Origin: Bacteroidota bacterium
GTDB lineage: Bacteria; Bacteroidota; Bacteroidia; Palsa-948
Assembly (NCBI GenBank): GCA_016213405.1
Contig: JACRAM010000095.1
Location: 1-42,655 of the forward strand
Length of the DNA: 42,655 nucleotides
Reading direction: 5' to 3'
Shown: in pieces, positions 1-8,821 of the stretch
How the letters are laid out: the number at the start of each line of letters is the position of its first letter
How positions within the stretch are numbered: the stretch's first letter is position 1
Notes under the pieces: generated by a model
Told to the model about the DNA's origin: nothing
The model's input: the letters and a program-made list of their open reading frames with translations, nothing else
Databases searched by the model: none
Position numbers and translations under genes: made by a program

Positions 1-110
1 CACGAGCTGGATCTTGTCCGCTCTGTTTGCTCTAAGGCAAGAAATTAAATTGGTCTTGCAAGGGCAAAAATAGAAAAGTTTTAAATAGTGAAATAGTATA
101 TAAAAATCTT

Positions 111-408
111 CAAAAAAAATTTGGAGATAACACAGAATCTCGTTGAAAAATTTCTACCGAAAGAAGAAGGCATGCAATACCCGCTTTGCATAGATGGAAA
201 ATTAAACTGTCCGCCTGAGGATTGTGGCGGAATCCCCGGCTTTTACCGGATGCTTGAAATCATAAAAAGCAAGAAACATCCGGAGAAAAAAGAAATGCTT
301 GAATGGCTCGGTGATAAGTATGACGCGCAGTATTTTGACATGGAATCGGTCAATGAAGCGTTGTCAAAACTTGATGAATACATCAAGGAATCTAACGGAC
401 TCGGTTAA
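111..408 (+). pseudogene. Remnant of a plasmid pRiA4b ORF-3-like protein (3' part)
   Basis: The reading frame 121-408 matches the C-terminal part of the pRiA4b ORF-3-like family (IS1096 passenger TnpR-like): LPKEEG, then YPLCIDGK, the CPPEDCGG signature, and an EMLEWLG...YDAQYFD tail. The N-terminal half is missing, and upstream in this frame there is only a short run ending in a stop at 46-48. The family's FGDN motif, which normally lies just before this region, appears one frame away at 120-131, so a single-base shift probably separates it from the rest. The only available start is a TTG inside the domain. I read this as a decayed, 5'-truncated gene. A second, divergent family member lies at 40675-41334. 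The function of the family is not established. Confidence 0.6.
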
Positions 409-477
409 AGGACATCTCAATTCCCTTCCCGAAAACATTAAACTGCTCTCGTTCACAGGACTTATTGCAGACACGTA

Positions 478-545
478 GCAAGATTGCGTTTGCCTTGTCC
501 AAATGTACAATGGCAAACGCAATCTTGCGGGGGAAGTTTCCCCCG
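478..545. repeat. Long perfect hairpin followed by a second GC-rich palindrome
   Basis: Bases 478-494 (GCAAGATTGCGTTTGCC) are the exact reverse complement of 512-528, a 17-bp stem. The 17-nt loop can pair further (TTGT with ACAA). It runs directly into CGGGGGAAGTTTCCCCCG (528-545), itself an 8-bp inverted repeat around GT. No T tract follows on the plus strand, so it is not a textbook terminator. It lies in the 194-bp gap between the remnant at 111-408 and the convergent lipoprotein gene. It could be a REP- or MITE-like element or a bidirectional transcript stop. Nothing else is seen in this gap. Confidence 0.7.
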
Positions 546-602
546 TGCCCCCTAATAAAATACAGAAGTTATAGTATTACTACTACTTTTTAGATGTAGA
601 TT

Positions 603-1013
603 TTATCTGGGAGCTAAGTGAAACTCTACTGAAAAACCTGGACTAACATCGTCTCTAAACCAAAATTCTTTTCCTTTTAACTTTCTGATATGATAAGCAT
701 CAGAAGTGCTTTTGCCATTTCTTGTAAGAACAATGTCTGCGTTATCAGAAGCAAAAACCCATGTGCCTACGTAGGATGATAAACCATAAGTCCAGATATA
801 AGTACCCTCTTTTTTAAATTCAATGTATTGATCGCTATAATAGGGTGTGTACTCTGCTCCTGATGCAACCTCAAATACTTTTTCGAACTTCCAAGTGTTC
901 GCCACTCTTCCTTTTTTGGAACTTAAACTCATCACGGGTCCGTCAGGATATTTTTTGCATCCGATAGTAGCAATTGTTGCAGCTGCCATCAGCATAAGAA
1001 AAACTTTTTTCAT
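603..1013 (-). CDS. Small secreted lipoprotein, lipocalin-like
   Basis: A 136-residue protein with a type II signal peptide and lipobox TIGC (lipidated Cys19), followed by KKYPDGP. The remaining ~115 residues are rich in short beta-strand-like segments: an early W in VANTWKFEKVF, a YIEFKKEGTY stretch and GTWVFASDN. This arrangement is typical of the lipocalin-like lipoproteins common in Bacteroidota. It would be anchored in the inner or outer membrane facing the periplasm. No catalytic motif is visible. It lies 38 bp downstream of, and in the same orientation as, the secreted propeller protein gene, so co-transcription is possible. The lipoprotein assignment is strong; the fold is inferred from pattern only. 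Confidence 0.75.
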   Translation of the reverse strand: MKKVFLMLMAAATIATIGCKKYPDGPVMSLSSKKGRVANTWKFEKVFEVASGAEYTPYYSDQYIEFKKEGTYIWTYGLSSYVGTWVFASDNADIVLTRNGKSTSDAYHIRKLKGKEFWFRDDVSPGFSVEFHLAPR

Positions 1014-1051
1014 TTTGATGACAAGTTATCTGCAGAAGACTTCCTGCTCAT

Positions 1052-2674
1052 TTATTTGATCAGTATGATTTTCTTCGCAATTATTCCATCTGCTGTTTTT
1101 ATTTTAACAAAATAAATTCCTTTGGGTTGGGAAGAAATATCTATTTTATAATTTGATTGATTACTGATAGATATTGAATAAATTTTTGCTCCTATTATAT
1201 TGTAAATTTCTAAATTATAATTTTCCACAAGCAATTCATCATTCTGAATTGTAAACTTTCCATTGGAAGGATTAGGATAAATAAAAATGCTGCCATTTTT
1301 ATTTGGTTTTGCAAAATCTTCTATTCCGGTTAAGGCATCAATTGTCGCAACAAAAATATCAAAGGAAGAAGTAGTATCATTTAAAAGAACAGACGAATCA
1401 AAAGTAATACTGTCGGAACTAAAATATCCCGCTACATAAGGATTTGCAAAAGCATCTACCGTAACAGCGGTTGCTCTACTTCCTCCTAAAGCGTCTCTCC
1501 CCCATTTGAAATTGCCGTTGGGATCATATTTTGCGAGAAACATTCCTTTATTTATCAATGAATCGGTTGCATCAAAAATTATAGAAGAAGAAGAGAAATA
1601 TCCTGCCACATAAGCATTGCCGGATTTATCTGCTTTTATAGAAGGCGCTCGTATTGTATTATTTCCATGAGCGCCTTTTGCCCAAAGCGTATTGCCTGCG
1701 CCATCGTTTTTTACAATAAAAATATTATTTCCTCCAGTCCACAAAGTAGTTGAACCAAATGCAATAAATGGGCTATCAAAGAATCCTGATATAGAAATAT
1801 TACCTAAGGTATCTGTTGCAATCGAAGTGCCTTCATCATCGCCAAAATTTCCATAGCTTTTTGCCCATAACACATTGCCTGCGGGATTAAATTTTGCAGC
1901 GAATATATCTTGATTGCCCTGATTGGTTAATGTATAAGTACCTATAGTGAGAGTTCCTGTTCCAAAGTCTCCGGCTATACAAACGTTTCCGAATTTATCT
2001 GCAGCCACAGATAAATCTGAATATCCGGATGTGTATATGCCTTTTGCCCAAATAGGATTACCTGCTGTATCATATTTGGCAATGAACTTAGAACTGGCAA
2101 GTGTATGTATTAATGTATCAGAAGCGATGACAAGAGTATCAATAAAATTTCCTGCTACAAAGAAATTTCCAAAATTGTCTGTTACAATAGCAGTTGCTGC
2201 AAGCCCACCTCCTCCCTTTGTGTCCTTTGCCCATAATATATTTCCTAAAGAATCATATTTTACTATAAAGATACCTGGCTGGGTTAATGTAATTGTACCA
2301 AATGTTATAGTATCATAAAATTGCCCAGCTACATAAATATTTCTCGAATTATCTAAGGCAACAGCATATCCACCACTTAAATAATTTTTATTTTTTTGCA
2401 CAGCATCTTTTGCCCAAATTACATTGCCCGAAGAATTATATTTAGTAAGAAACATTCCCCGATTAATCAATGTTGTCGTTCCAAATGAAATTGAAGAGCT
2501 ATAAAAATATCCGGTTACGTAAGTATTTCCTTGAGTATCGGCAGCAATTGATAAAGCTTTATCATTAGCATTACCGCCCGCGCTTTTTGCCCAAAGCCAG
2601 TTGGGCGATTGGGCAAAAGACAAAGAAGAAAAAAGTGAAATTGCAGTAAATGTAAAAAGTAATTTTATTTTCAT
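1052..2674 (-). CDS. SBBP beta-propeller repeat protein with T9SS sorting domain
   Basis: A 540-residue protein. A Sec signal peptide covers residues 1-21 (ending SLSFAQ). Residues ~28-430 contain seven or eight repeats of ~50 residues with the pattern [ADT-x-GN-x-YV(T/A)G-x-F-x-(S/D)...T(L/I)...(F/I)(L/V/A)(A/V)KY(D/N)-x-x-GN-x-(L/I)WAK], the SBBP (seven-bladed beta-propeller) repeat. The C-terminal ~75 residues start at IFIYPNPSNGKF and end KIILIK, a type A T9SS sorting domain. It is therefore expected to cross the outer membrane through the type IX system and stay cell-surface bound. Substrate or ligand is unknown. It is the middle member of a minus-strand run of secreted genes, 24 bp from the next. 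Confidence 0.9.
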   Translation of the reverse strand: MKIKLLFTFTAISLFSSLSFAQSPNWLWAKSAGGNANDKALSIAADTQGNTYVTGYFYSSSISFGTTTLINRGMFLTKYNSSGNVIWAKDAVQKNKNYLSGGYAVALDNSRNIYVAGQFYDTITFGTITLTQPGIFIVKYDSLGNILWAKDTKGGGGLAATAIVTDNFGNFFVAGNFIDTLVIASDTLIHTLASSKFIAKYDTAGNPIWAKGIYTSGYSDLSVAADKFGNVCIAGDFGTGTLTIGTYTLTNQGNQDIFAAKFNPAGNVLWAKSYGNFGDDEGTSIATDTLGNISISGFFDSPFIAFGSTTLWTGGNNIFIVKNDGAGNTLWAKGAHGNNTIRAPSIKADKSGNAYVAGYFSSSSIIFDATDSLINKGMFLAKYDPNGNFKWGRDALGGSRATAVTVDAFANPYVAGYFSSDSITFDSSVLLNDTTSSFDIFVATIDALTGIEDFAKPNKNGSIFIYPNPSNGKFTIQNDELLVENYNLEIYNIIGAKIYSISISNQSNYKIDISSQPKGIYFVKIKTADGIIAKKIILIK

Positions 2675-2698
2675 TTTTATATATGCAAATATACAAAA

Positions 2699-5600
2699 TT
2701 ACCTCTTAATAATTTTAGTAGTATAGGTATTATCCGCAGATAATACTTTTATAAAGTAAATTCCTTCCGGTTGATGCGTAAAATCTATTTCCTTTTGTTC
2801 AGATTCAATTAATTGATTCAATATAATCTGTCCAAAACTATTATAGATGAGAACTTGATTTGGCTCATCTCCTAAAATTCTAAATGAAAATTTGGCAGCA
2901 GTCGGATTTGGATAAACAATTAATTTTTTATCCTGAATATTTATGTCTGTATTTTTAATGGCACTTGTTTGAGAAGAATCGGAATTTGTTCTGAAGTAAT
3001 TATAGGAACTTGTTGAGCCGCCTGAACAACCATGAATGAATGCAGTGAAATAATTTGTACCTGTTGTCGCATCTGCCGTGAAACCCGGTTCAAGCGTAAC
3101 TGAATTTGTTCCTCTGAATACTGTCGAGCCTGTGGACGCTGTGGGTGTTGTATTGACATTTCCATTTGTTGTACTAATATCATCTGCTTCTTTATAGCCG
3201 CTTACAGTGCCTGAAGGAATTACAAGATTGGAAGTGGAAGGGCAAACAAGGTCTGACTTCCAAATGCCTCTGCCATACGTTCCGGCACGAACTGTATTTT
3301 CCCTGTAATTTATTTCCATTTGAGTGCTTCTGATAAAAGGTAAAACTTTATTGGGTACACCCATATTATAGGAAACCCAGTCACTCATGCCCGGTTCGCG
3401 GTAATACACTCCTTTTTCGGTTGATATATATATGCCATCATTGCTTGCGTGATCCATAATCATTGCCGTAACATTTTCATCGGAAGGTATGTTAGTGCCG
3501 CTATAATCGCTCCATGAAGTTCCGTCATACTTTATCACTTTATTGTAAACAGGCGTTATCATAGATGAATTGGGAATATCGAGAGCGCATGAAACATAAA
3601 TTTTATTTTTATCCCAATTGCTTGTTTCAACATTTGTCAATCCAATATGATAAATATCTGCGGGTTGTATTCCGGGTACTAAATTGCTCCATGCAGGAGT
3701 AATGAGTTGCCATTGTGGATTACCAGTGCTCAAATCCGTATTATTACTCAGATAATAACCATTGCCATAGCCATCGCCCCAACAACCTTCATCCAAATTA
3801 CTTCCAATATATTTTATTACCTGAGATGCGAATTTTGGGGCATCACCGGAATTATTTGAACTTACTATGTACATAATATTTTTATCAATCTGAGAGAACG
3901 ACATTCCAAGCGGTTGGGCTTGCCATCCGATAAAATGGATATCGTTTGTATTAACTGTACCGAAGTTACTGGAAGTATAGTTTGGAGCTGAATTGGTAAA
4001 AAACGAAACATATTCTGATAAATTTACTTTAAGTACGAAACTCTTTGAAATAGGATCGTACTGAGAAATGCCATTGCCTTTTAGGGTATTGTAAATACGC
4101 CCTGGCCTGAATGGATCCTGAAAAAATGGATGCCGTCCAAAACCTTGCAAATTTTTATCTTGAAGCATAGGAGTTCCGGGTTGTAAATAACGGTTTGGGG
4201 TTGAAGCCGGGTTATACATATATTTATAAGACGAAGAAGTAAAACCTGCAGACCCGCCAGTTGTCAGGTAATATCCTGCGTTAAAGCCGGAAGCATCAGT
4301 AATAATTAAATTGTTGTTAAACTTGTCTATTAAAGCTCCATCATTCTCCCCTGCGCCATGCTGAATAACTTTTCCGGTATAATCATCATAAAGGTCAGAA
4401 ATTGGTTCATCCTGCTGACCATATACATAAATATTACCATGTGTAATGGGATGAAGTTCACTTGCACCTGAAAAACCATTTAGCAGGGAAATATCTAATC
4501 CATTATTTAATCTCTTAACACTGTATAAAGGGGATAGAAAAGAAAGTGAAGCAAACCCTCCATCGCAAGCAAAAAATATTTGATTCGGACTAATAGATGT
4601 ATTAATATATATGCCATGATAATCATCATGTATGCTTCCTATAAAAATTGGGTTGTTTGTTGTTAAATTGAAATCATGCAGATCTACTCCACCTGTCAAA
4701 ACATGCTTCGTTGTTGCGTCATAACCAATAACAAGCCGAGCCGGACTGTTATAGTAGTAATCATTATCTGTATTAGGTATAATTGTTTGGTAAGGATTGG
4801 TTATTAAACCACTGGTAATATTTTTTGTAAGTTTATGAAATTGGCGCTGAGCATATTCCCATGGATCAGCTGGAGGGCAATTGGGGTAACACGGCCATGA
4901 AGAATTTTGAGCAGGATCAGGAACAGAAGGATCACTTAAATTTACAGCAGTAGAGATATAAATATCTCTGTCCCCTCCGGAAAGAGTTTGATCTCCTAAA
5001 CAAATACCTGCATAAGAATTGAATTGACTGCTCATTTGATTCATATATGGTAGGGATACATTATAAAAATTAGCCCCATCGTCTGTAGATTCCATCAGAA
5101 GAGCATTGCCCATTGAACCGCCTATAAGATCTTTAGTGGCAACAGTGCAGCCCGCAACGTACCAGAAATAATCTGTCCCGTTAGATTTTTGAATAAATAG
5201 TATATCATGTATATTGCCTGTAATAGGAGAAGATGCCGGAGCCTGAAACCATGACACGCCTGCATTGGTGCTTTCAACGAGACCTGAACTTGTACAGAGA
5301 AAAATGGTATTCAGGTTGTTTGGGAAAAAAACAATTTTATTTATAACAACATCTTTAGAATTATAAAAAGGAAGAATTCCGGTGGTAAACCATTGTGTTG
5401 TATTAAAATCATATTTTAAAACGGCATTAGAGTAAAAATTATTTCCACCTGCTTCAAAAAAATTAGCAGCATATAATTCGTTGGTGTTTCTGAATGCCAC
5501 TGCACTGACACCATTTGCGCCCATACCATCCGGAAGATAATTATCAAAGCCCGGTAAAATATGCCAATCGGCACTTGGTATATTGGGATTATAATTATTG

Positions 5601-5824
5601 GTTTCCCAAATACCTGCGAAAAAACTGCTTGCAATAATATGATTGGGATTTCCCGGCTCAACTGTAATATCATCTATTTGTCCTGACCTGAACCGATTGC
5701 TCGGTATTTCATTTTCTGCTTTCGGACCAACAAATTTCCAGATAGGATTAATATTTTGAGCATAGAAGATATTTAAAACAAACAAGAACAACAGTAGAAG
5801 ATAATATTGCTTTTTCATGTACAC
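2699..5824 (-). CDS. Large secreted BNR/propeller-type protein with coathanger and T9SS domains
   Basis: A 1041-residue protein starting MYMKKQYYLLLLFLF, with a cleavable signal peptide ending FYAQ. The body has sialidase/BNR-type propeller features: NPNHIIASSFFAGIWETNN, repeated Asp-rich loops and 'GIYISTEKGVYYR', resembling the VPS10/exo-alpha-sialidase-like proteins of Bacteroidota. Around residues 865-945, a segment with SVTLEPGF and a terminal FIHGCSGG resembles the 3-coathanger stack domain often found before sorting signals. The last ~75 residues (KLIVYPNPTAAKF to TKIIKR) are a T9SS type A sorting domain. No sialidase active-site assignment can be made, so it may be structural or adhesive. 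Two starts, M1 and M3, are possible; they differ by only two codons. Confidence 0.85.
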   Translation of the reverse strand: MYMKKQYYLLLLFLFVLNIFYAQNINPIWKFVGPKAENEIPSNRFRSGQIDDITVEPGNPNHIIASSFFAGIWETNNYNPNIPSADWHILPGFDNYLPDGMGANGVSAVAFRNTNELYAANFFEAGGNNFYSNAVLKYDFNTTQWFTTGILPFYNSKDVVINKIVFFPNNLNTIFLCTSSGLVESTNAGVSWFQAPASSPITGNIHDILFIQKSNGTDYFWYVAGCTVATKDLIGGSMGNALLMESTDDGANFYNVSLPYMNQMSSQFNSYAGICLGDQTLSGGDRDIYISTAVNLSDPSVPDPAQNSSWPCYPNCPPADPWEYAQRQFHKLTKNITSGLITNPYQTIIPNTDNDYYYNSPARLVIGYDATTKHVLTGGVDLHDFNLTTNNPIFIGSIHDDYHGIYINTSISPNQIFFACDGGFASLSFLSPLYSVKRLNNGLDISLLNGFSGASELHPITHGNIYVYGQQDEPISDLYDDYTGKVIQHGAGENDGALIDKFNNNLIITDASGFNAGYYLTTGGSAGFTSSSYKYMYNPASTPNRYLQPGTPMLQDKNLQGFGRHPFFQDPFRPGRIYNTLKGNGISQYDPISKSFVLKVNLSEYVSFFTNSAPNYTSSNFGTVNTNDIHFIGWQAQPLGMSFSQIDKNIMYIVSSNNSGDAPKFASQVIKYIGSNLDEGCWGDGYGNGYYLSNNTDLSTGNPQWQLITPAWSNLVPGIQPADIYHIGLTNVETSNWDKNKIYVSCALDIPNSSMITPVYNKVIKYDGTSWSDYSGTNIPSDENVTAMIMDHASNDGIYISTEKGVYYREPGMSDWVSYNMGVPNKVLPFIRSTQMEINYRENTVRAGTYGRGIWKSDLVCPSTSNLVIPSGTVSGYKEADDISTTNGNVNTTPTASTGSTVFRGTNSVTLEPGFTADATTGTNYFTAFIHGCSGGSTSSYNYFRTNSDSSQTSAIKNTDINIQDKKLIVYPNPTAAKFSFRILGDEPNQVLIYNSFGQIILNQLIESEQKEIDFTHQPEGIYFIKVLSADNTYTTKIIKR

Positions 5825-5848
5825 TTTTTTATTTTACTATTTCTCGAA

Positions 5849-8056
5849 TTATTTTTTTTCAATTTCAAGTTTCAGTTGCTCAATCGTTTTCTGTTGTTGC
5901 TGAATGATATTGTACATCTGGTTCATGTAGAGATAAATTTCTTCAGTGTTTCTTTGCAGCCCGCTTAGGTTTTTTCCTAAATCAGCGCCATTTGCAACTA
6001 CTTCTTGTTCGCTCTGCATATCGGGCATGCGTTGGTTTGTAAAAATATCATTCATCCTTTCGGTGAATGGCTGGAGTTTATGGTTACTATTAAAAACCCA
6101 GTCATTCCATCCGATTTCAACTACTACTTTCGTTGTCCTTATGGCGCCATTTACTGAAAGTTTATATTGAGGGTCAATTTTTGAGGGATCTACTCCCATA
6201 CCTATGTTTCCGTCATCTCCAAGAAATAAAAAAGCATTTACAGAACCTCCTACATGATTACCATATCCTGCATCACTGCCAGATGGTTTCCAAAAATTAA
6301 GCCCTCCCAAACTACTTCCATTGGAACTCGCTGACCAATATTGAATTCCCCATTCACCATAGTCAGCGGCTATTTGGTTCTGCAGGGAAGTTTGTTCGCG
6401 TCCAAAAAATAAAGAAGTATTTCCATTTCCATCATAAATTGAAACACTTCCCTGAACTTCAAGGCTCATATTTATTCCTGGAGTAGTTGTGCCAATGCCT
6501 ACATTTCCTGCTGCTGTTATTGTCATTCTCGGAAGATTTGCTGTGCGAAAATTAAGCGCGAAATTATTGGTTGTTCCGATAAACGGATTGCAATTCGCAG
6601 GAACAATATTTCCATCTGTTTTCCAAAACGCATTTAAACCGAAACATGAATTTGGGAAATCTTTCAACACGCCATTTGAATCCACTGCAAGAACTCTGTC
6701 CCCGTTGCCTGCTAAATTTGTCAAGCGCAACTTCCCGCTAACTCCTACATTTCCTAAAACCGAAAGACGTTCACCTGCGGAAGGGGTGATTCCGATGCCC
6801 ACCCCTTTGCCCGCACTGTCTTTTTGCAACACAAGCGCAACGGCAGTATCGGTGGTGGAAACTTCGGCATAACTTTTTGCAGTTTGTTTTTCAATCATGA
6901 GGGAATGATTTACGGCTACACGGCTGATGGCGTGAAGGGTGTCAATGATTAACTGGGAGGTTACGATGCTGCCTGTGGTTAGGGTGTTGGAAGAAATATC
7001 TCCGCTGGCGGTGATGTTGCCCGCAACGCTTAACTGTCCGTTGCCCACCCTCGCGGTGTTTCCCATCATCACACTGTCGGCATCGAACATGATTTTTTCC
7101 GCTCCTGATGCCAGCACCAGTTGATTGGGTGTGCGGATGGAATCTCTTATGATGGGCTGAGGGATTGCTCCTCCATTGCTGAACCGGAAATTCGCGATTG
7201 AGATGCTATTTTCCGCGTTGAGATTTTTTACAAATACAGTTCCCGGAAAGGAGATACTTGAATCTTGATTGGTAATCCATTGCGAAGCATTTATTGAATC
7301 AACACGGGAACTGAGGTTTGAAATCTGAGTTTGCTGATTGCCTACCGATGTTTGCAAAGAAGAAATATTGCTGCTGTTGACAGTGCCTGTGGTATTGAGG
7401 TCGTTGCCGTCAAAGTCAATTTTACCCGATGAAGAAACAATGCTGCCAGCGCCACTGTTGCCGGTTTGAATTGTAATATTCCCTGCTGACAGTTGTTTAT
7501 TGATGGTTGCAAAATCGCTGATGGTTCTCCCGGTTGTTTTTAGCTCGTTGGCATCAAAATCAATTTTGCCTGATGAAGAAATAATGCTTCCTTTTATTCC
7601 GTCAATAACAATGGTGCCGCTGCCACCGCTGCCGGGTCCGCATTTGGGGCAGGGAACCACATTACTTCCTACTGTCAGCACACCGACTATGTGCGCATCT
7701 TTATTAATGTGCGCACTACCTTTTATTACCGCATCGTTTTGTACATACAGGGCATCGCATTGAACGGTGAAGGCGGTGAGTAAGCTGTCAAAATAAGCGT
7801 TGCCTCTTGAATGCATTTTTCCTGCAATGTCTAATTTATAAACCGGACTGCTTGTGCCGATTCCCACATTGCCCGCAGGCGTTACCCTCATCCATTCCGT
7901 GCCGTTGGTCTTTATAATGACCGGAAAGAGGTTGCTTGTGCCGAAAGCAGCAGTTCCGCTGGGTGAATTCAAGCCAAACGACCATTTCTCACCGCTCTGA
8001 GAGTGGGAGATGATGGAAACAAAAATGGCAGCTAGCGGGAGTAAAACTTTTTTCAT
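5849..8056 (-). CDS. Tail-fibre-like secreted repeat protein with C-terminal coiled coil
   Basis: A 735-residue protein with signal peptide MKKVLLPLAAIFVSIISHSQ. It carries three copies of the GN(V/I)G(I/M)G...P...L.V.G motif typical of phage-tail-fibre-like or hemagglutinin-like proteins of Bacteroidota (near residues 64, 525 and 630). An internal duplication of the pattern SSSGKIDFD.N.L.TTG lies near residues 160-235. A CPKCGPGSGGSG linker lies near residue 138. The C-terminus (~670-735) resembles the usual 'HKLQPFTERMNDIF...MPD...EV...G.DLG' module and ends in a Gln/Glu/Lys-rich coiled coil. No T9SS sorting domain and no intramolecular chaperone (S74) catalytic pair is obvious. It probably trimerises at the cell surface. 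It is 24 bp upstream of the BNR-type gene, so the two are likely co-transcribed. Confidence 0.8.
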   Translation of the reverse strand: MKKVLLPLAAIFVSIISHSQSGEKWSFGLNSPSGTAAFGTSNLFPVIIKTNGTEWMRVTPAGNVGIGTSSPVYKLDIAGKMHSRGNAYFDSLLTAFTVQCDALYVQNDAVIKGSAHINKDAHIVGVLTVGSNVVPCPKCGPGSGGSGTIVIDGIKGSIISSSGKIDFDANELKTTGRTISDFATINKQLSAGNITIQTGNSGAGSIVSSSGKIDFDGNDLNTTGTVNSSNISSLQTSVGNQQTQISNLSSRVDSINASQWITNQDSSISFPGTVFVKNLNAENSISIANFRFSNGGAIPQPIIRDSIRTPNQLVLASGAEKIMFDADSVMMGNTARVGNGQLSVAGNITASGDISSNTLTTGSIVTSQLIIDTLHAISRVAVNHSLMIEKQTAKSYAEVSTTDTAVALVLQKDSAGKGVGIGITPSAGERLSVLGNVGVSGKLRLTNLAGNGDRVLAVDSNGVLKDFPNSCFGLNAFWKTDGNIVPANCNPFIGTTNNFALNFRTANLPRMTITAAGNVGIGTTTPGINMSLEVQGSVSIYDGNGNTSLFFGREQTSLQNQIAADYGEWGIQYWSASSNGSSLGGLNFWKPSGSDAGYGNHVGGSVNAFLFLGDDGNIGMGVDPSKIDPQYKLSVNGAIRTTKVVVEIGWNDWVFNSNHKLQPFTERMNDIFTNQRMPDMQSEQEVVANGADLGKNLSGLQRNTEEIYLYMNQMYNIIQQQQKTIEQLKLEIEKK

Positions 8057-8248
8057 GTAAAATGGAATTAGAGTTCAAAGAAAAAGATTTGGGATGAATT
8101 CTCCAAATGTTTTATGGAAATATTTTTCCAACATTCAGAACTTTGGGAGTTATTAAAATGTTGAAACCTTATCAGAGTTTCTGCGTATCAGCCTTCGCTC
8201 ATGTAGTGATTTGTACTACAAAAACCTTTCTCTCCTATCTGAATTATA

Positions 8249-8256
8249 TATCTTTG
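8249..8256 (+). promoter_or_regulatory. Bacteroidota -7 element (TATCTTTG)
   Basis: TATCTTTG fits the Bacteroidota primary sigma -7 consensus TAnnTTTG exactly and ends only 4 bp before the ATG at 8261, so the transcript would be leaderless or nearly so. No TTG at the usual ~19-bp spacing is present; the nearest is at 8211-8213, which is too far away. The 204-bp gap holds this and presumably the divergent promoter for the minus-strand gene ending at 8056. Confidence 0.5.
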
Positions 8257-8260
8257 TTTT

Positions 8261-8800
8261 ATGAAGCGTATTTTATTTTTTGTTCTTTTTATTTCCGTAT
8301 CACTTCTTTCATTCTCTCAGAGAAACAAGACGGATACATTTAACCTCTTCCAAAAAACCAAAAAAACGCCCCCAAAAGACATAACCAAAGAAATTCAATC
8401 TTCTCCCCAAAGTAATCAGGGTTCGGTTTATTATGCAAAACACGGCACAAGTGAGGGAAAGTGCGCTGGCTATTGTTTTCATGAATCCAGCATTGATTCA
8501 ATCAATACGGTTACTGTAAGTAAATCTTTGCGGGCAGAAAAAAATTATCCGATAAAAACTGACACCGCGCGAACAATACAAACTCAGTGGGATATGTTAA
8601 TAAGCTCAATTGATATAAGTTCTTTTTTTGCTATGCCAGAAAAAATTGGAAATCCGGGAGGCGATGACGGAACCTCTGAATGGATTGAGATTAATTATGC
8701 AGGTAAAATTCATAAGGTTACTTTTGATAGTTCGGGTCCTGATGAATATGAAGGAATAAAGAACTTGTTGAAACTTTTTAAAAAAATAACTGAGAATTAA
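8261..8800 (+). CDS. Secreted protein of unknown function
   Basis: A 179-residue protein with signal peptide MKRILFFVLFISVSLLSFSQ. The mature part has a charged, Lys/Thr/Gln-rich linker, then a conserved-looking core: GKCAGYCFHESSIDSI, a 'TQWDMLISSIDISSFFAMPEKIG' helix-like stretch, and 'GGDDGTSEWIEI..AGKIHKVTFD'. The two Cys of CAGYC could form a disulfide. Similar short secreted proteins with a GYC...W..L...I..F..LP..IG...DGG.EWIEI layout are common in Bacteroidota but unassigned. It is transcribed divergently from the tail-fibre-like gene and convergently with the kelch gene, so it stands alone. The export prediction is firm; no function can be given. Confidence 0.7.
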   Translation: MKRILFFVLFISVSLLSFSQRNKTDTFNLFQKTKKTPPKDITKEIQSSPQSNQGSVYYAKHGTSEGKCAGYCFHESSIDSINTVTVSKSLRAEKNYPIKTDTARTIQTQWDMLISSIDISSFFAMPEKIGNPGGDDGTSEWIEINYAGKIHKVTFDSSGPDEYEGIKNLLKLFKKITEN

Positions 8801-8821
8801 TACACGCTTTGTGTTTGGATT

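Noticed and set aside
2699-5824. Sialidase
   Set aside because: Propeller-like pattern is present but no Asp-box set or catalytic Arg triad could be identified by eye.
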